A DNA stretch of 64,000 nt from Roseibium alexandrii DFL-11 (GCF_000158095.2 NZ_CM011002.1:5121703-5185702); one strand, 5' to 3'. Shown: positions 26,666-35,591, numbered from the stretch's first letter. The notes: generated from the sequence alone by a model not told the origin. Numbers and translations are program-made.

Positions 26666-26752
26666 GCCTTTTTATAGCGAGTCGAAATTAAACTTGCAAT
26701 AGTATCGAGTCGCTATTAATTAGGAGGTGTCTTTTTGAAAAGGAGAACACCC
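26666..26752. promoter_or_regulatory. Compact divergent promoter with operator repeats
   Basis: The minus strand has TTGCAA (26694-26699), a 17-base spacer and TATAAA (26671-26676) for marR. TTGCAA is its own complement, so it can also serve as the -35 for the plus strand, where TAATTA at 26717 is a possible -10. Two direct repeats CGAGTCG-NN-ATTAA lie at 26678-26691 and 26706-26719, 28 bp apart, one in each promoter spacer. The odd palindrome CGA-G-TCG inside each repeat fits a dimeric MarR site. Confidence 0.65.
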
Positions 26753-27511
26753 ATGTTGAAGACACTAGCTGGAAGCCTTGTCCTTGCTGCCTTGCCGATT
26801 GCCGCCTTGGCAGGCGGGTCACACAGCGATCATGCCATTCATCAAAAGGGCGCAGTGCTGTCGCCCGAGAATGCCGAAATAGACCAGAACTACGATATTC
26901 TGGCCGCGCACGTGCACCGGTCAGGCCGCGCCGTGACCTTTCACATGACACTCAAGGGAATAGCCGGGGCCACGACGCCTGAACCGGTCGGTCAACTCGC
27001 CGGCGCTCCGGTTGAAGCCTATGTTTGGCCGACGTCATTGAAGCCGGACGCTGTCGGTTTTGAAAGCGAAGACGGGATCCTGGCGCTGGTTGCGACGTCT
27101 CACCCGGATTTTGACGATACGCCCTTGTTTGATGAAGATGGGGACGCGGATCTCACAAATGACGGCGCCAAATGGCATTCGCATTGGGTCGTTTTGACAC
27201 CCAATGAAGCCTGCGGGTCGGGGGCTCTGTCAGTGAAGGATATCCCGGATGGGGCCTCGCCCAAAATGCCGGCGACTTGGCCGGGACTGCCGATTTACAT
27301 CGACAGTCCGGGTTTCTCTCCGGTGCTCAAAAGCAAAGAGATCACGATCAATGTCAGTTTTGATGATCCAGCAGTAGCTGATGGTATGTCCTACGACGGC
27401 GTGACGTCGGCACTGCGCGTCAATCAGAACATCCACGCCCCGCTGCTGTGCGTCGTCGACGTATTCGATGTGGCTTCTGGAGACCTCAGTCTGCCCGGTA
27501 AACTCAACTGA
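26753..27511 (+). CDS. Secreted histidine-containing protein divergent from marR
   Basis: I do not recognise a named family for this 252-residue protein. A Sec signal peptide (ending near residue 20 at ALAGGSHSDH) is followed by a mature region with many His and acidic residues. Examples are GGSHSDHAIHQ at the start, AAHVHRSG, DEDGDADLTNDG (calcium- or metal-like loop) and KWHSHWVVL in the middle. This suggests metal binding but does not prove it. Two conserved-looking cysteines (NEACGSG and LLCVVD) may pair. ATG 26753 follows AAGGAG at 7 bases; the TTG at 26735 precedes that site and is rejected. Control by the divergent MarR is inferred. Confidence 0.75.
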   Translation: MLKTLAGSLVLAALPIAALAGGSHSDHAIHQKGAVLSPENAEIDQNYDILAAHVHRSGRAVTFHMTLKGIAGATTPEPVGQLAGAPVEAYVWPTSLKPDAVGFESEDGILALVATSHPDFDDTPLFDEDGDADLTNDGAKWHSHWVVLTPNEACGSGALSVKDIPDGASPKMPATWPGLPIYIDSPGFSPVLKSKEITINVSFDDPAVADGMSYDGVTSALRVNQNIHAPLLCVVDVFDVASGDLSLPGKLN

Positions 27512-27533
27512 TCGGATATGGTTTCATTCAAAC

Positions 27534-27560
27534 AAAAAAGCGCCGGCAAAACCGGCGCTT
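27534..27560 (-). terminator. Terminator of prs
   Basis: A 9-bp stem AAGCGCCGG/CCGGCGCTT with a 5-base loop has plus-strand AAAAAA on its left, which is the U-run for minus-strand transcription. It lies 21 bp past the prs stop and may also slow the convergent gene. Confidence 0.88.
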
Positions 27561-27581
27561 TCAAACAGTCTATGGGACCAA

Positions 27582-28514
27582 TCAGTTAAACAAGCTGGAA
27601 ACCGATTTTTCCAAGGCTGTCCGGTTGATTGCTTCGCCCATCAGCGGAGCAATCGAGATCGCGCGAATGTTCGGCGCGGCAGTGATTGCAGCCGTCGGCT
27701 CGATGGAGTTGGTGATCACCAGTTCCTTCAGCTTGGAGGAGGTCACACGGGCAACAGCACCGCCGGACAAAACACCGTGGGTGATATAGGCGGTAACAGA
27801 TTTGGCACCCTTGGCGAGGAGCGCATCTGCTGCATTGCAGAGCGTGCCACCACTGTCGACGATGTCATCAACCAGGATGCAGTCACAGCCATTCACATCA
27901 CCAATGATGTTCATGACTTCCGATTCTCCAGGTTTGTCGCGGCGTTTGTCGACGATGGACAGCGGAGCTTCAATGCGCTTTGCAAGGGCACGGGCACGAA
28001 CCACACCGCCGACATCCGGCGAGACGACCATGACATTGTCGGTCGCATAGCGTTCCTTGATGTCGCGGGTCATGACAGGTGCGGCGAAGAGGTTGTCCGT
28101 CGGAATATCGAAGAAACCCTGGATTTGGCCGGCGTGCAGATCCAGTGTCAGGACGCGGTCAGCACCGGCTTCCGTGATCAAGTTGGCAACAAGCTTGGCC
28201 GAGACGGGTGTCCGGCCGGAGGCGCGGCGGTCCTGGCGGGCATATCCGAAGTAAGGGATAACGGCAGTGATTCTGCGGGCAGATGACCGGCGCAGCGCAT
28301 CGATTATGATGAGCAGCTCCATAAGGTGGTCATTGGCCGGGTAGCTGGTCGGCTGGACGACAAAGACGTCCTCACCGCGCACATTCTCCTGGATTTCGAC
28401 GAAGATTTCCTGGTCGGCGAAGCGCCGGACCTGACATTTGGCCAATGGAACATCCAAATATTGGGAGATTTCCTCGGCCAGGGCTCGGTTGGAATTGCCC
28501 GCGACGATCTTCAT
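27582..28514 (-). CDS. prs: Ribose-phosphate pyrophosphokinase
   Basis: The 310-residue enzyme makes PRPP from ribose 5-phosphate and ATP, feeding purine, pyrimidine, His, Trp and NAD synthesis. Motifs are [21 protein letters not shown], the metal-binding [17 protein letters not shown], and the PRPP loop [15 protein letters not shown] 28514 ([13 protein letters not shown]) follows AAGGA and matches the family start; an upstream in-frame extension of 56 residues is not supported. It is a likely single gene with a terminator, and it supplies the PRPP used by apt in this window. Confidence 0.96.
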   Translation of the reverse strand: MKIVAGNSNRALAEEISQYLDVPLAKCQVRRFADQEIFVEIQENVRGEDVFVVQPTSYPANDHLMELLIIIDALRRSSARRITAVIPYFGYARQDRRASGRTPVSAKLVANLITEAGADRVLTLDLHAGQIQGFFDIPTDNLFAAPVMTRDIKERYATDNVMVVSPDVGGVVRARALAKRIEAPLSIVDKRRDKPGESEVMNIIGDVNGCDCILVDDIVDSGGTLCNAADALLAKGAKSVTAYITHGVLSGGAVARVTSSKLKELVITNSIEPTAAITAAPNIRAISIAPLMGEAINRTALEKSVSSLFN

Positions 28515-28757
28515 AAGCCGCAAGTCCTTCTGGTGCGGAGCCGGGTTTGTAGGGCCAAGATCGGCCAAGCAAACACGCGGTTGGGGCGTTAAGTCGTTCA
28601 AGGTGCCGATTGCCCAAAGCCTTCTAGGGGGAAAACCTTCGGCAGGCGGCGGCGTTGTAACAACCAACCGGACAGACGACAACCGCGCTGAGGGTGTCAG
28701 ATGCGGTTTTTTTAGTTTTTATGACGCCGGTTTTGATTTATCCGGTTAAAGTTGACC

Positions 28758-29279
28758 TTATCGGTTGAGCCAGGCAGAAATTTCAACCACAGACCGTTCT
28801 GCGATGCGGGTCAGAACCGTGGACGTTGCTCCGGTCCAGGGGTCGCCAGTAGAGCCTCCGGTTTCCTCTGCACCCGAAATGCGTTTCAGGCGACGTCCTG
28901 ATCGGTCAACGATGTCGAAAACATAAAACACCGTACCTTTGCCAGGTTGGCCCGTCGCTGAGAGATATCCGTTCACCCGGTAGGTCGCGTCAGCACCGAC
29001 GCGCCGCACGAGCGTGAGGCCGCGCAGGGCAGCCTGTTGACCAATTTCATTGGACAGCTCATCGGCAATGTTGCCGGGAGCACCCGTGAAGGGCTCAAAG
29101 GCAAAGGTCGTGCCCTGTTGTTCATCAATCGGTTGGATGAAGCTTGGTGCGACCGGTGTCGTGTTGATCGCCGCTGGCGGAGGATTTGCGCCCTGACAGG
29201 CAGCAAGGCCCCCTATCAGCAGGAGTCCTCCAACGACTTTGAGGATCCGTAAAATAGGGAATTCGGTTTTATGGGGCAT
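28758..29279 (-). CDS. Lipoprotein of unknown function
   Basis: This 173-residue protein starts with a lipoprotein signal (LLIGGLAAC, lipid cysteine C28), so it should be membrane-anchored. The mature part has no family I can name, although the layout (a proline-rich linker, then a segment with ADELSNEIGQQAALRGLTLV) resembles small outer-membrane accessory lipoproteins. The ending VLTRIAERSVVEISAWLN looks like an amphipathic helix. It is 243 bp upstream of prs on the same strand and 228 bp from the pgeF stop. The region 29280-29507 holds no gene. Confidence 0.78.
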   Translation of the reverse strand: MPHKTEFPILRILKVVGGLLLIGGLAACQGANPPPAAINTTPVAPSFIQPIDEQQGTTFAFEPFTGAPGNIADELSNEIGQQAALRGLTLVRRVGADATYRVNGYLSATGQPGKGTVFYVFDIVDRSGRRLKRISGAEETGGSTGDPWTGATSTVLTRIAERSVVEISAWLNR

Positions 29280-29507
29280 TTAGACGGCTGGCCTGAATTC
29301 TCTCAAATGGCGTTTGGGCCAGATCCCGGCAATTGCCGAACCCCACCCCGATTTGGTTTCTGGTTTAGCCCGACTTGTCCGGTAGGTCGAGAGGCTTGGT
29401 GCAGAACCGGTGCAGCTAACCACCGTTACGGTCCTATTAACTGCGAAATAGGCAGGTTACTCCAGTATTTTCGATCCAGAACGGCCCGCTTCTAGCCGGA
29501 GTTGTCC

Positions 29508-30275
29508 TTACGCACCGATCATGATGGCACTGATTTGGCGCCCGTAATCCGGTTCCTTGCGATGCGTTGTTCGCCGATAAGAAAAAAAACGGTTCTCGTC
29601 CACATAGGTACAGACATCGATTGAAGCGACCTTTGCAAGGCCGAGGTCCTTCAGGCGGTTCGTAATGAAGACAGGCAGATCGAACATGTAATGTTCCGCG
29701 CGCGACGAAGGTATGAAATATCTCTCATTCGCCTGCGACATATCTGCAAACCGTTCGAAGAACTCCTGTCCGACCTCATAGGAGTTCTGTGAGATCGTCG
29801 GTCCGAGTACAGCGCGGATGTTGTGTTTGTTCGCGCCGAGCTTTTCCATGGCCTCAACGGTGTTTTCCATGACACCTGAGATCGCCCCCTTCCATCCGGA
29901 ATGCGCTGCACCAATAACCTTGGCTTCCGGATCGGCAAAGAGAATCGGTCCGCAGTCCGCGGTCGCTACCCCGAGAGCCACATTCGGGGTTTTTGTTACC
30001 AGCGCATCAGCTTTGCGATCTGCGCCTTCTGCCCAAGGGCCTTCGACCGTGATCACATCCGGAGAATGGATCTGGTAAGGCGAGACAAGGTACTCCGGCG
30101 CGATGCCTAATGTCTCTGCAATCCGCTTCCGATTTTCAAGGACCAGAGGCCGTTCGTCATCAGAGCCCAGCCCGATGTTCAAGCTCTCGTAAAAGCCTCT
30201 GGATACACCGCCGTTGCGCGTGAAAAAACCGTGCGTGACCCCATCGCAATTGAGCTCGTTTGCCTCGATTTTCAT
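29508..30275 (-). CDS. pgeF: Peptidoglycan editing factor PgeF (YfiH, laccase-like domain)
   Basis: The 255-residue Cu-oxidase_4 family protein shows the signature metal-site stretches VATADCGPILF, GAAHSGWKGAISGVM and DVCTYVDENRFFSYRR. Recent work on E. coli YfiH shows that it removes wrongly inserted amino acids from murein precursors; earlier annotations call it polyphenol oxidase. ATG 30275 has GGAG at 5 bases; the GTG at 30296 is an alternative. It follows the MidA gene by 42 bp and lgt further up, so the three may form an operon. Confidence 0.9.
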   Translation of the reverse strand: MKIEANELNCDGVTHGFFTRNGGVSRGFYESLNIGLGSDDERPLVLENRKRIAETLGIAPEYLVSPYQIHSPDVITVEGPWAEGADRKADALVTKTPNVALGVATADCGPILFADPEAKVIGAAHSGWKGAISGVMENTVEAMEKLGANKHNIRAVLGPTISQNSYEVGQEFFERFADMSQANERYFIPSSRAEHYMFDLPVFITNRLKDLGLAKVASIDVCTYVDENRFFSYRRTTHRKEPDYGRQISAIMIGA

Positions 30276-30317
30276 TCGGTCTCCATCGTGTATCACCGCA
30301 AGGTCTTGCGGGCGCCT

Positions 30318-31406
30318 CTAACTTGCCGGTTCGAAAGGAGCAAAGACATGTCCCTTGGGCGCTATCGCTAGAACTTTGAAAAGGTCGCCCATCTGGTCCG
30401 GAGCGGCAAGCCGTTCGACCGCATCCCGGATTGCATCCTGTTCTGCTGGTGATTTTCCGGCGCCAAGAGCGCCAGCGCGTTCCAAAAGCCCTGACTGAAG
30501 CAAAAATGTGCCTTGAGAGAGGAGTGGAAGCGGTACTGCACCCGCCCTCCTTGCCGCAGTTGCGAGTGCCTCGAAATTCACATGTGCGGTGAGATCTGCC
30601 TCGCCGGGATGTGCTAGAACATCATTATAAGCATGCCGGTAGAGGGCTTGCAGGGTATCGCCTGGCGCCGTTTGGGCGTAGCCGTAATCAATGAAAAGCG
30701 CAAAACCGCCATGCTCCACAATACGCGTGGCAATTTCTTCAGCGACTGCATTGGCCGCGGGCTGCGTCTCCAGAATGCTCCCCTCCGGAGCTTTCATTGC
30801 GGCAGGGGGAATAGCGTCAGTTGGCAGCTGTGCAGGGCCCACGCCAAATTCCAGTCTACCTGACGCATCAAGTCCGACCATGCGTTCGTTCCAACCATTC
30901 ACTGTCTTGACGAACTGGTGGATCGGGAGCGCGTCAAAAAACTCGTTTGCAATCACGATTAACGGGCCATCCGGCACATCCTGAAATGTGTTCCGGAAGT
31001 TAGGCGGAAGCTGAGTGTTCCGAAGTGTCTGCGTTTGAACCTGCCGCAACCTCGGGCTTATCTCAACGAGATTAAGTGTGGCTGCCTCCAAGAACTCCGG
31101 TCGATGAAACGCCACACGTAGAAAGTCGGCCATGAGCGTTCCGCGGCCTGGGCCGAGCTCCACCAACTGGAAATTGCTCGGAGCGCCCAGCGTTTCATAA
31201 GCTTTGAGGCAGACTGCGCCGATGAGTTCGCCAAACATCTGGCTGACTTCCGGCGCCGTAATGAAGTCGCCTTTCCGTCCGAACGGCTCCCGGGTGGTAT
31301 AGTACCCATACTCCGGATCGCCGAGGCAGCGGGCCATATAGGTGGCGACAGTAATAGGACCTTCGGCTGCGATCTGTTGGCGCAGCTTCTCTTTGAGTTC
31401 GGTCAC
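30318..31406 (-). CDS. SAM-dependent methyltransferase, MidA/NDUFAF7 family
   Basis: This 362-residue protein has the PF02636 core with GRKGDFITAPEVSQMFGEL followed by QLVELGPGRGTLMADFLR, the SAM site. NDUFAF7, its mitochondrial relative, methylates an arginine on complex I subunit NDUFS2; the bacterial role is probably similar but untested. The ATG overlaps the lgt stop by 4 bases (ATGA), so the two are coupled. The next gene, pgeF, lies 42 bp downstream. Confidence 0.9.
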   Translation of the reverse strand: MTELKEKLRQQIAAEGPITVATYMARCLGDPEYGYYTTREPFGRKGDFITAPEVSQMFGELIGAVCLKAYETLGAPSNFQLVELGPGRGTLMADFLRVAFHRPEFLEAATLNLVEISPRLRQVQTQTLRNTQLPPNFRNTFQDVPDGPLIVIANEFFDALPIHQFVKTVNGWNERMVGLDASGRLEFGVGPAQLPTDAIPPAAMKAPEGSILETQPAANAVAEEIATRIVEHGGFALFIDYGYAQTAPGDTLQALYRHAYNDVLAHPGEADLTAHVNFEALATAARRAGAVPLPLLSQGTFLLQSGLLERAGALGAGKSPAEQDAIRDAVERLAAPDQMGDLFKVLAIAPKGHVFAPFEPAS

Positions 31407-32236
31407 TGATCAGCTGCCCGCGGAGTTCGTTTCACAGACCAGACCATCAACGCGATCCCGGCAAGGATCATCGGAAGTGACAAGAGCATTCCCATCGTCA
31501 GGAACCCGCTCAAATATCCAATATGGGCATCAGGGACCCGATACAGCTCGACGATCGAGCGTCCAACGCCGTAGCCGCAAGCGAAAGCGCCGGCAAGAAA
31601 GCCTGGCCGCTGTAGCAGTTTGAAGCGATGGCTCAAGAGACGGAGCACCAGAAACAGAATCACGCCTTCCAGAGCGGCTTCATAAAGCTGGCTCGGGTGG
31701 CGCGGTTCAGGTCCGGCGTTTGGAAAGACAACGGCCCATGGGACATCTGTCGGACGTCCCCATAGCTCGCTGTTGATGAAATTCGCCATCCGGCCGAAGA
31801 AAATGCCGATGGGCGCAGCACAGCCGGCAAGGTCAAACAGGGTCCACAACGAGAGCCCGCGTTTCCAGGCAAACAGCATCATGGCAATAACCGTCCCGGC
31901 AAAGCCGCCGTGAAACGACATGCCACCTGACCAGATAGCCAGAATTTCCCCCGGGTTCGCGAGGTAATATGCGGGATTGTAGAAAAGGACATATCCAAGA
32001 CGTCCGCCCAGAATAATGCCCAGTGTCCCCCACAGGACAAAGTCGTCCAAGTCGACCGGGGTGGGACGGTTTCGTGGTCCCCAGAGAGTATCGTTGAGCA
32101 CAAGGGCTCTCATGTACCGCCACGCCAAAACAATGCCGACGATGTAGGCCAACGCATACCAGCGCAGGGCAAACGGACCTATTTCGACGATAACTGGATC
32201 AATCGCTGGAAACGGAATGGCGAGAAGCGGTGGCAA
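31403..32236 (-). CDS. lgt: Prolipoprotein diacylglyceryl transferase
   Basis: Lgt moves a diacylglyceryl group from phosphatidylglycerol to the lipobox cysteine, the first step in lipoprotein maturation. Its 277 residues include about seven membrane helices, the catalytic-site HGGFAGTV, and the signature GRMANFINSELWGR. The TTG at 32236 is preferred because it gives the family's usual start (PPLLAIPFPAIDP); GAGGGTCC precedes it. An ATG at 32296 would add 20 residues. It is first in a probable lgt-midA-pgeF operon. The lipoprotein at 28758 would be one substrate. Confidence 0.92.
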   Translation of the reverse strand: MPPLLAIPFPAIDPVIVEIGPFALRWYALAYIVGIVLAWRYMRALVLNDTLWGPRNRPTPVDLDDFVLWGTLGIILGGRLGYVLFYNPAYYLANPGEILAIWSGGMSFHGGFAGTVIAMMLFAWKRGLSLWTLFDLAGCAAPIGIFFGRMANFINSELWGRPTDVPWAVVFPNAGPEPRHPSQLYEAALEGVILFLVLRLLSHRFKLLQRPGFLAGAFACGYGVGRSIVELYRVPDAHIGYLSGFLTMGMLLSLPMILAGIALMVWSVKRTPRAADQ

Positions 32237-32445
32237 GCTGGGACCCTCGGTTTCGGAGTAAATGCCGATGTGGGCAACGCATGCGCGATCTCGCATCGGC
32301 CGTCAAGCCACCGTGCATCACGTCTTCGGGGTGCAAACTGATATATCGTTCGTATTGGCAGATGTTCACTGATCTAAGCGCTTGAAGTTCACCTTAAACC
32401 CTCATACCTGTCGGGTAGACATTTAATACTTGAAAGGAGCAGGGC

Positions 32446-32712
32446 ATGACCCAAGGCCCAAATCGCCTGCTGGATGATTTCGCAAAGCTGATGACCGATG
32501 CTGCCGGTGTTGCCCAAGGCGCGCGCCGCGAGGTTGAGACAGCATTTCGCGCCCAGGCGGAGCGCTTTCTTTCCGACATGGATCTTGTTTCGCGTGAAGA
32601 GCATGAGGCCGTGAAAGAGATGGCAGTCCGCGCTCTTGATCGCCTTGATGAAGTGGAAGAACGACTCGCTGCACTCGAAGGAACCGGTGAAAAGGCCCCC
32701 GATAAGAGTTAA
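32446..32712 (+). CDS. ubiK: UbiK/BMFP-type ubiquinone accessory factor
   Basis: This 88-residue protein has an amphipathic N-terminal segment (RLLDDFAKLMTDAAG) and a C-terminal coiled coil (VSREEHEAVKEMAVRALDRLDEVEERLAALE). That is the standard form of UbiK (YqiC, BMFP), a trimeric factor that helps ubiquinone synthesis in proteobacteria. ATG 32446 follows AAAGGAG. It is divergent from lgt. It fits the respiratory theme of the petABC region, but it is monocistronic here. Confidence 0.85.
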   Translation: MTQGPNRLLDDFAKLMTDAAGVAQGARREVETAFRAQAERFLSDMDLVSREEHEAVKEMAVRALDRLDEVEERLAALEGTGEKAPDKS

Positions 32713-33055
32713 GCGGTCGTTATACGACTGTTCTCGGCCGATTTCTGTTAATCAATGATGTCAGTGATGTAACAGTCAAACCCGGCGGAATTGCAGTGTT
32801 TTTGGGCAGGAAGGCTAAACTTTCTGCTCACTCGTCCACAAGTTTCGGCTTTCTGCTCGAAATTGGTAGGTAGGCCTTAAGTCCTTCCTGCACCTATACT
32901 CAAAGCTAACAGGGATTCGTCGGAGCAAGGCGGAACCGGTCTAACGATTGGGCCAGATAAGGACGCGCGTTGCTCCTCGGCTTGGGACTTACCCCGGCGG
33001 CCCACCCGGTTATCCTAATCGGGTATTCGGCCCCGGCTGGAAGGGGAGAGTGCAT
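32713..33055. other. Intergenic region, 343 bp
   Basis: No gene is seen between ubiK and the YbjN gene. A 10-base direct repeat CTTTCTGCTC occurs at 32820 and 32849 (29 bp apart), and TATACT near 32894 could be a -10. No -35 of good quality was found. Confidence 0.5.
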
Positions 33056-33556
33056 ATGAGCCTCATCGAGATCGACTTCGAGCGACCTGAGAATCCCGTG
33101 GATACCATCGAAACTGTTGCAGCCTTGAACGACTGGACGTTCGAGCGCTCAGATGACGATGAGATCACAATTTCGATTGCTGGAAATTGGTGTGATTACC
33201 ACGTCTCCTTTTCCTGGATGGAAGATGTTGAGGCGCTCCATCTGGCGTGCGCCTTCGACTTGAAGGTGACGGAGCTCAGAAAGACCGAGGTTGTCCGGCT
33301 CTTGGCGCTCGTCAATGAACAACTCTGGGCGGGCCACTTCGATCTCTGGAGCAAGGAAGGCGTGGTCATGTTCCGCCAATCCCTTCTGCTCGCAGGCGGG
33401 GCGGAGCCGACTTCGGCGCAAATCGAGGCCATGCTGGCCAATGCGCTTGAGAACTGCGAGCGGTTCTATCAAGCCTTCCAGTTTGTGGTCTGGGCTGGCC
33501 ACTCCGCGTCGGAGGCCCTCAGTACAGCCCTTTTTGAAACTGCAGGAGAAGCATGA
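33056..33556 (+). CDS. YbjN domain protein
   Basis: The 166-residue cytosolic protein has the YbjN fold features: an N-terminal WTFERSDDDEITISIAG strand region, then WMEDVEALHLACAFDLKV and helices ending WAGHFDLWSKEGVVMFRQ. YbjN relatives affect motility, stress and colony form; the molecular role is not settled. ATG 33056 follows GGGGAG. Its stop overlaps the proC ATG by 4 bases, so the two are coupled. The same YbjN-proC pair occurs in many Rhizobiales. Confidence 0.85.
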   Translation: MSLIEIDFERPENPVDTIETVAALNDWTFERSDDDEITISIAGNWCDYHVSFSWMEDVEALHLACAFDLKVTELRKTEVVRLLALVNEQLWAGHFDLWSKEGVVMFRQSLLLAGGAEPTSAQIEAMLANALENCERFYQAFQFVVWAGHSASEALSTALFETAGEA

Positions 33557-34371
33557 CGTTTTCCAAAGAGCGCCCCTTTGTTCTTGTCGGCGCTGGCAAG
33601 ATGGGTGGAGCGATGTTGTCTGGATGGATGGCGGAGGGAATTGATCCGGCATCCATCCTCATTGTTGACCCCTTTTTATCGCCGGAAATCGGTGCGCTTT
33701 TGAAAAAACATGGCATAGGTCATGCCGCACAGATGCCGGATGATGTGGTCTCCGGAATCATCCTGGTGGCCGTTAAACCCCAGATGATGGATGATGTGCT
33801 GCCGGGTTTGGTGTCCGCCTGCGACGCAAGCACGCTTATTCTCTCCGTCGCCGCCGGAACGCCTGTGCGCAAGTTTCAGAAGTTTTTCGGAGACATCCCA
33901 ACGGCACGGTGCATGCCGAACACGCCTGCCATGGTGAAACGCGGCATTACCGCAGTTTACCCAACCGAAAAGGTTACCGACGAGCAAAAGAACACGATCT
34001 CCCAGCTGCTTTCTGCCGTTGGCAAGGTCGTTTGGCTGGACAGCGAGGACCAGATTGACCTCGTAACCGGCGTTAGCGGTTCGGGGCCAGCCTATGTTTT
34101 TTACATGACAGAAACGCTGAAAGAAGCTGGAACAGCTGCAGGCTTGCCGGAAGAACTTGCGGAGCAGCTGGCCATTGCCACGGTCTGCGGAGCCGGTGAA
34201 TTGATGCACCAGTCTGGCGAGGACCCGGCGATTTTGCGTAAGAACGTTACCAGCCCGAACGGAACGACCGCTGCCGCTTTGGATGTTCTGATGTCTGAAC
34301 GTGGAATCCAGCCCATCATGACCGAGGCAGTCGCCGCGGCTGTGAAACGGGCAAAGGAACTGGCGGGCTAA
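33553..34371 (+). CDS. proC: Pyrroline-5-carboxylate reductase
   Basis: The 272-residue enzyme makes proline from pyrroline-5-carboxylate with NAD(P)H. It shows the Rossmann start VLVGAGKMGGAMLSGW, the VKPQMMDDVL segment, RCMPNTPAMV and the signature GSGPAYVFYMTETL followed by NVTSPNGTTAAALDVL. The gene is translationally coupled to YbjN. Length matches the family. A TetR gene follows at 84 bp. Confidence 0.95.
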   Translation: MTFSKERPFVLVGAGKMGGAMLSGWMAEGIDPASILIVDPFLSPEIGALLKKHGIGHAAQMPDDVVSGIILVAVKPQMMDDVLPGLVSACDASTLILSVAAGTPVRKFQKFFGDIPTARCMPNTPAMVKRGITAVYPTEKVTDEQKNTISQLLSAVGKVVWLDSEDQIDLVTGVSGSGPAYVFYMTETLKEAGTAAGLPEELAEQLAIATVCGAGELMHQSGEDPAILRKNVTSPNGTTAAALDVLMSERGIQPIMTEAVAAAVKRAKELAG

Positions 34372-34454
34372 AACCGGAATGGGTGCGGCGAGATACCCCT
34401 TTTCGCCGCATCGCTGGTCTCCTATCTTCGAAGAATGAAACAGGAGACCAGAGC

Positions 34455-35159
34455 ATGGCAACTGCGAAAACAAAGCAGAAGATCCTCACCGTTTTTCTGG
34501 AGTTGCTTGAAAAGCATCCCTACGAGGAAGTCTCGCTTCAGCTGATTGCCGAGACCGCCAAAGTCAAATTGTCGGACCTGCGGCGCGCGTACACGTCCAA
34601 ACTCGCTCTGGTCGAAGCATTTGCGGAGAGCATTGACGCAGCGGTTTTGGACGAGCGCGACGAGGGTATGGATGATCAACCTGCGCGGGACCGTCTGTTC
34701 GATATCCTGATGACCCGCATCGATGCTCTGGCAGATCATAAGGAGGCCGTCCGGGCTCTCAAAACCGCAGCCGATGAAGACCCGGGCCTGGCACTTGAAT
34801 TCAATCGCATTGCCATACGCTCGCAGAAATGGATGCTTGTGGCCGCGGGGATAGATCTGTCTGGAGCGAAAGGCACAGTGGTTGCCCAAGGGCTTGTAAT
34901 GGCGTTTGCAAAGGTCGTAGCCACCTGGTTGGACGAACCGGATGAAGGCATGCCGCGGACCATGTCGCGCCTCGATAAAGAACTCGACAATGGCGTGTCC
35001 TTCATGAAGCGTCTGAACCGGTTGGAAGGAATGGCAAAGGGTTTGCGCAAATTCATCAAGTCCGCGTCCAGGCGCGGCCAGAGCCGCAACAGGGCCCGGG
35101 ACGAAGATGATTTTGCTGCCGACACCGAAACGCCGATGCCGTCTGAGCAGGGTGCTTGA
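34455..35159 (+). CDS. TetR-family regulator
   Basis: This 234-residue protein has a TetR helix-turn-helix at about residues 8-50 (KILTVFLELLEKHPYEEVSLQLIAETAKVKLSDL, cut here by its key parts). A helical ligand domain and a charged, disordered C-terminus rich in Arg and acidic residues follow. ATG 34455 follows AGGAG at 8 bases. The target is unknown. A regulator next to proC and csaA is common, but not informative. Confidence 0.82.
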   Translation: MATAKTKQKILTVFLELLEKHPYEEVSLQLIAETAKVKLSDLRRAYTSKLALVEAFAESIDAAVLDERDEGMDDQPARDRLFDILMTRIDALADHKEAVRALKTAADEDPGLALEFNRIAIRSQKWMLVAAGIDLSGAKGTVVAQGLVMAFAKVVATWLDEPDEGMPRTMSRLDKELDNGVSFMKRLNRLEGMAKGLRKFIKSASRRGQSRNRARDEDDFAADTETPMPSEQGA

Positions 35160-35218
35160 TCTCCGGGGTTTACTCCTGCTGGTTTAGCGATCATGGTCGC
35201 TCAAAAATGGAGTGAACC

Positions 35219-35560
35219 GTGAGTGACCAAATAAGTTTTGATGATTTTTTGAAAGTTGACGTCCGAGTGGGTCGCGTTGTTGAGGCCGAGGAGTTTCCCG
35301 AAGCGCGGAAACCTGCCTATAAACTCAGAATCGATTTCGGACCCGACATCGGGATCAAGAAAACCTCTGCCCAGATCACGAAAAACTACACAACGGATAC
35401 GCTTGTTGGCCGCTTGGTCATGGCGGTGGTCAACTTCCCACCGCGCCAGATTGGACCTGTCAGGTCTGAGGTCCTGACGCTCGGTGTCCCAGACGCGGAT
35501 GGGGGAGTTGTCCTGATGACCCCCGACAAGGACGTGCCGATCGGCGGGCGGCTATATTAG
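35219..35560 (+). CDS. csaA: CsaA-type tRNA-binding/export chaperone protein
   Basis: The 113-residue protein is a stand-alone OB-fold tRNA-binding domain, related to the C-terminal part of methionyl-tRNA synthetase. The motifs KVDVRVGRVVEAEEFPEARKPAYKL (key parts) and MAVVNFPPRQIGPVRSEVLTLG mark the CsaA branch. In Bacillus, CsaA acts as a secretion chaperone; in this lineage the role is unproven. The start is GTG 35219 with GGAG 6-8 bases upstream. It converges with the kinase gene across 31 bp. Confidence 0.9.
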   Translation: MSDQISFDDFLKVDVRVGRVVEAEEFPEARKPAYKLRIDFGPDIGIKKTSAQITKNYTTDTLVGRLVMAVVNFPPRQIGPVRSEVLTLGVPDADGGVVLMTPDKDVPIGGRLY

Positions 35561-35591
35561 GTCCTCAGGCCCTAAAAAATCTCATTGTTAC

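Noticed and set aside
27468..28286. 272-codon plus-strand frame opposite prs
   Set aside because: Antisense shadow; prs on the minus strand has all motifs and a proper terminator.
29280..29507. Search for a tRNA or small RNA between the lipoprotein and pgeF genes
   Set aside because: No cloverleaf, CCA end or strong hairpin was found. The bases show only weak inverted repeats.
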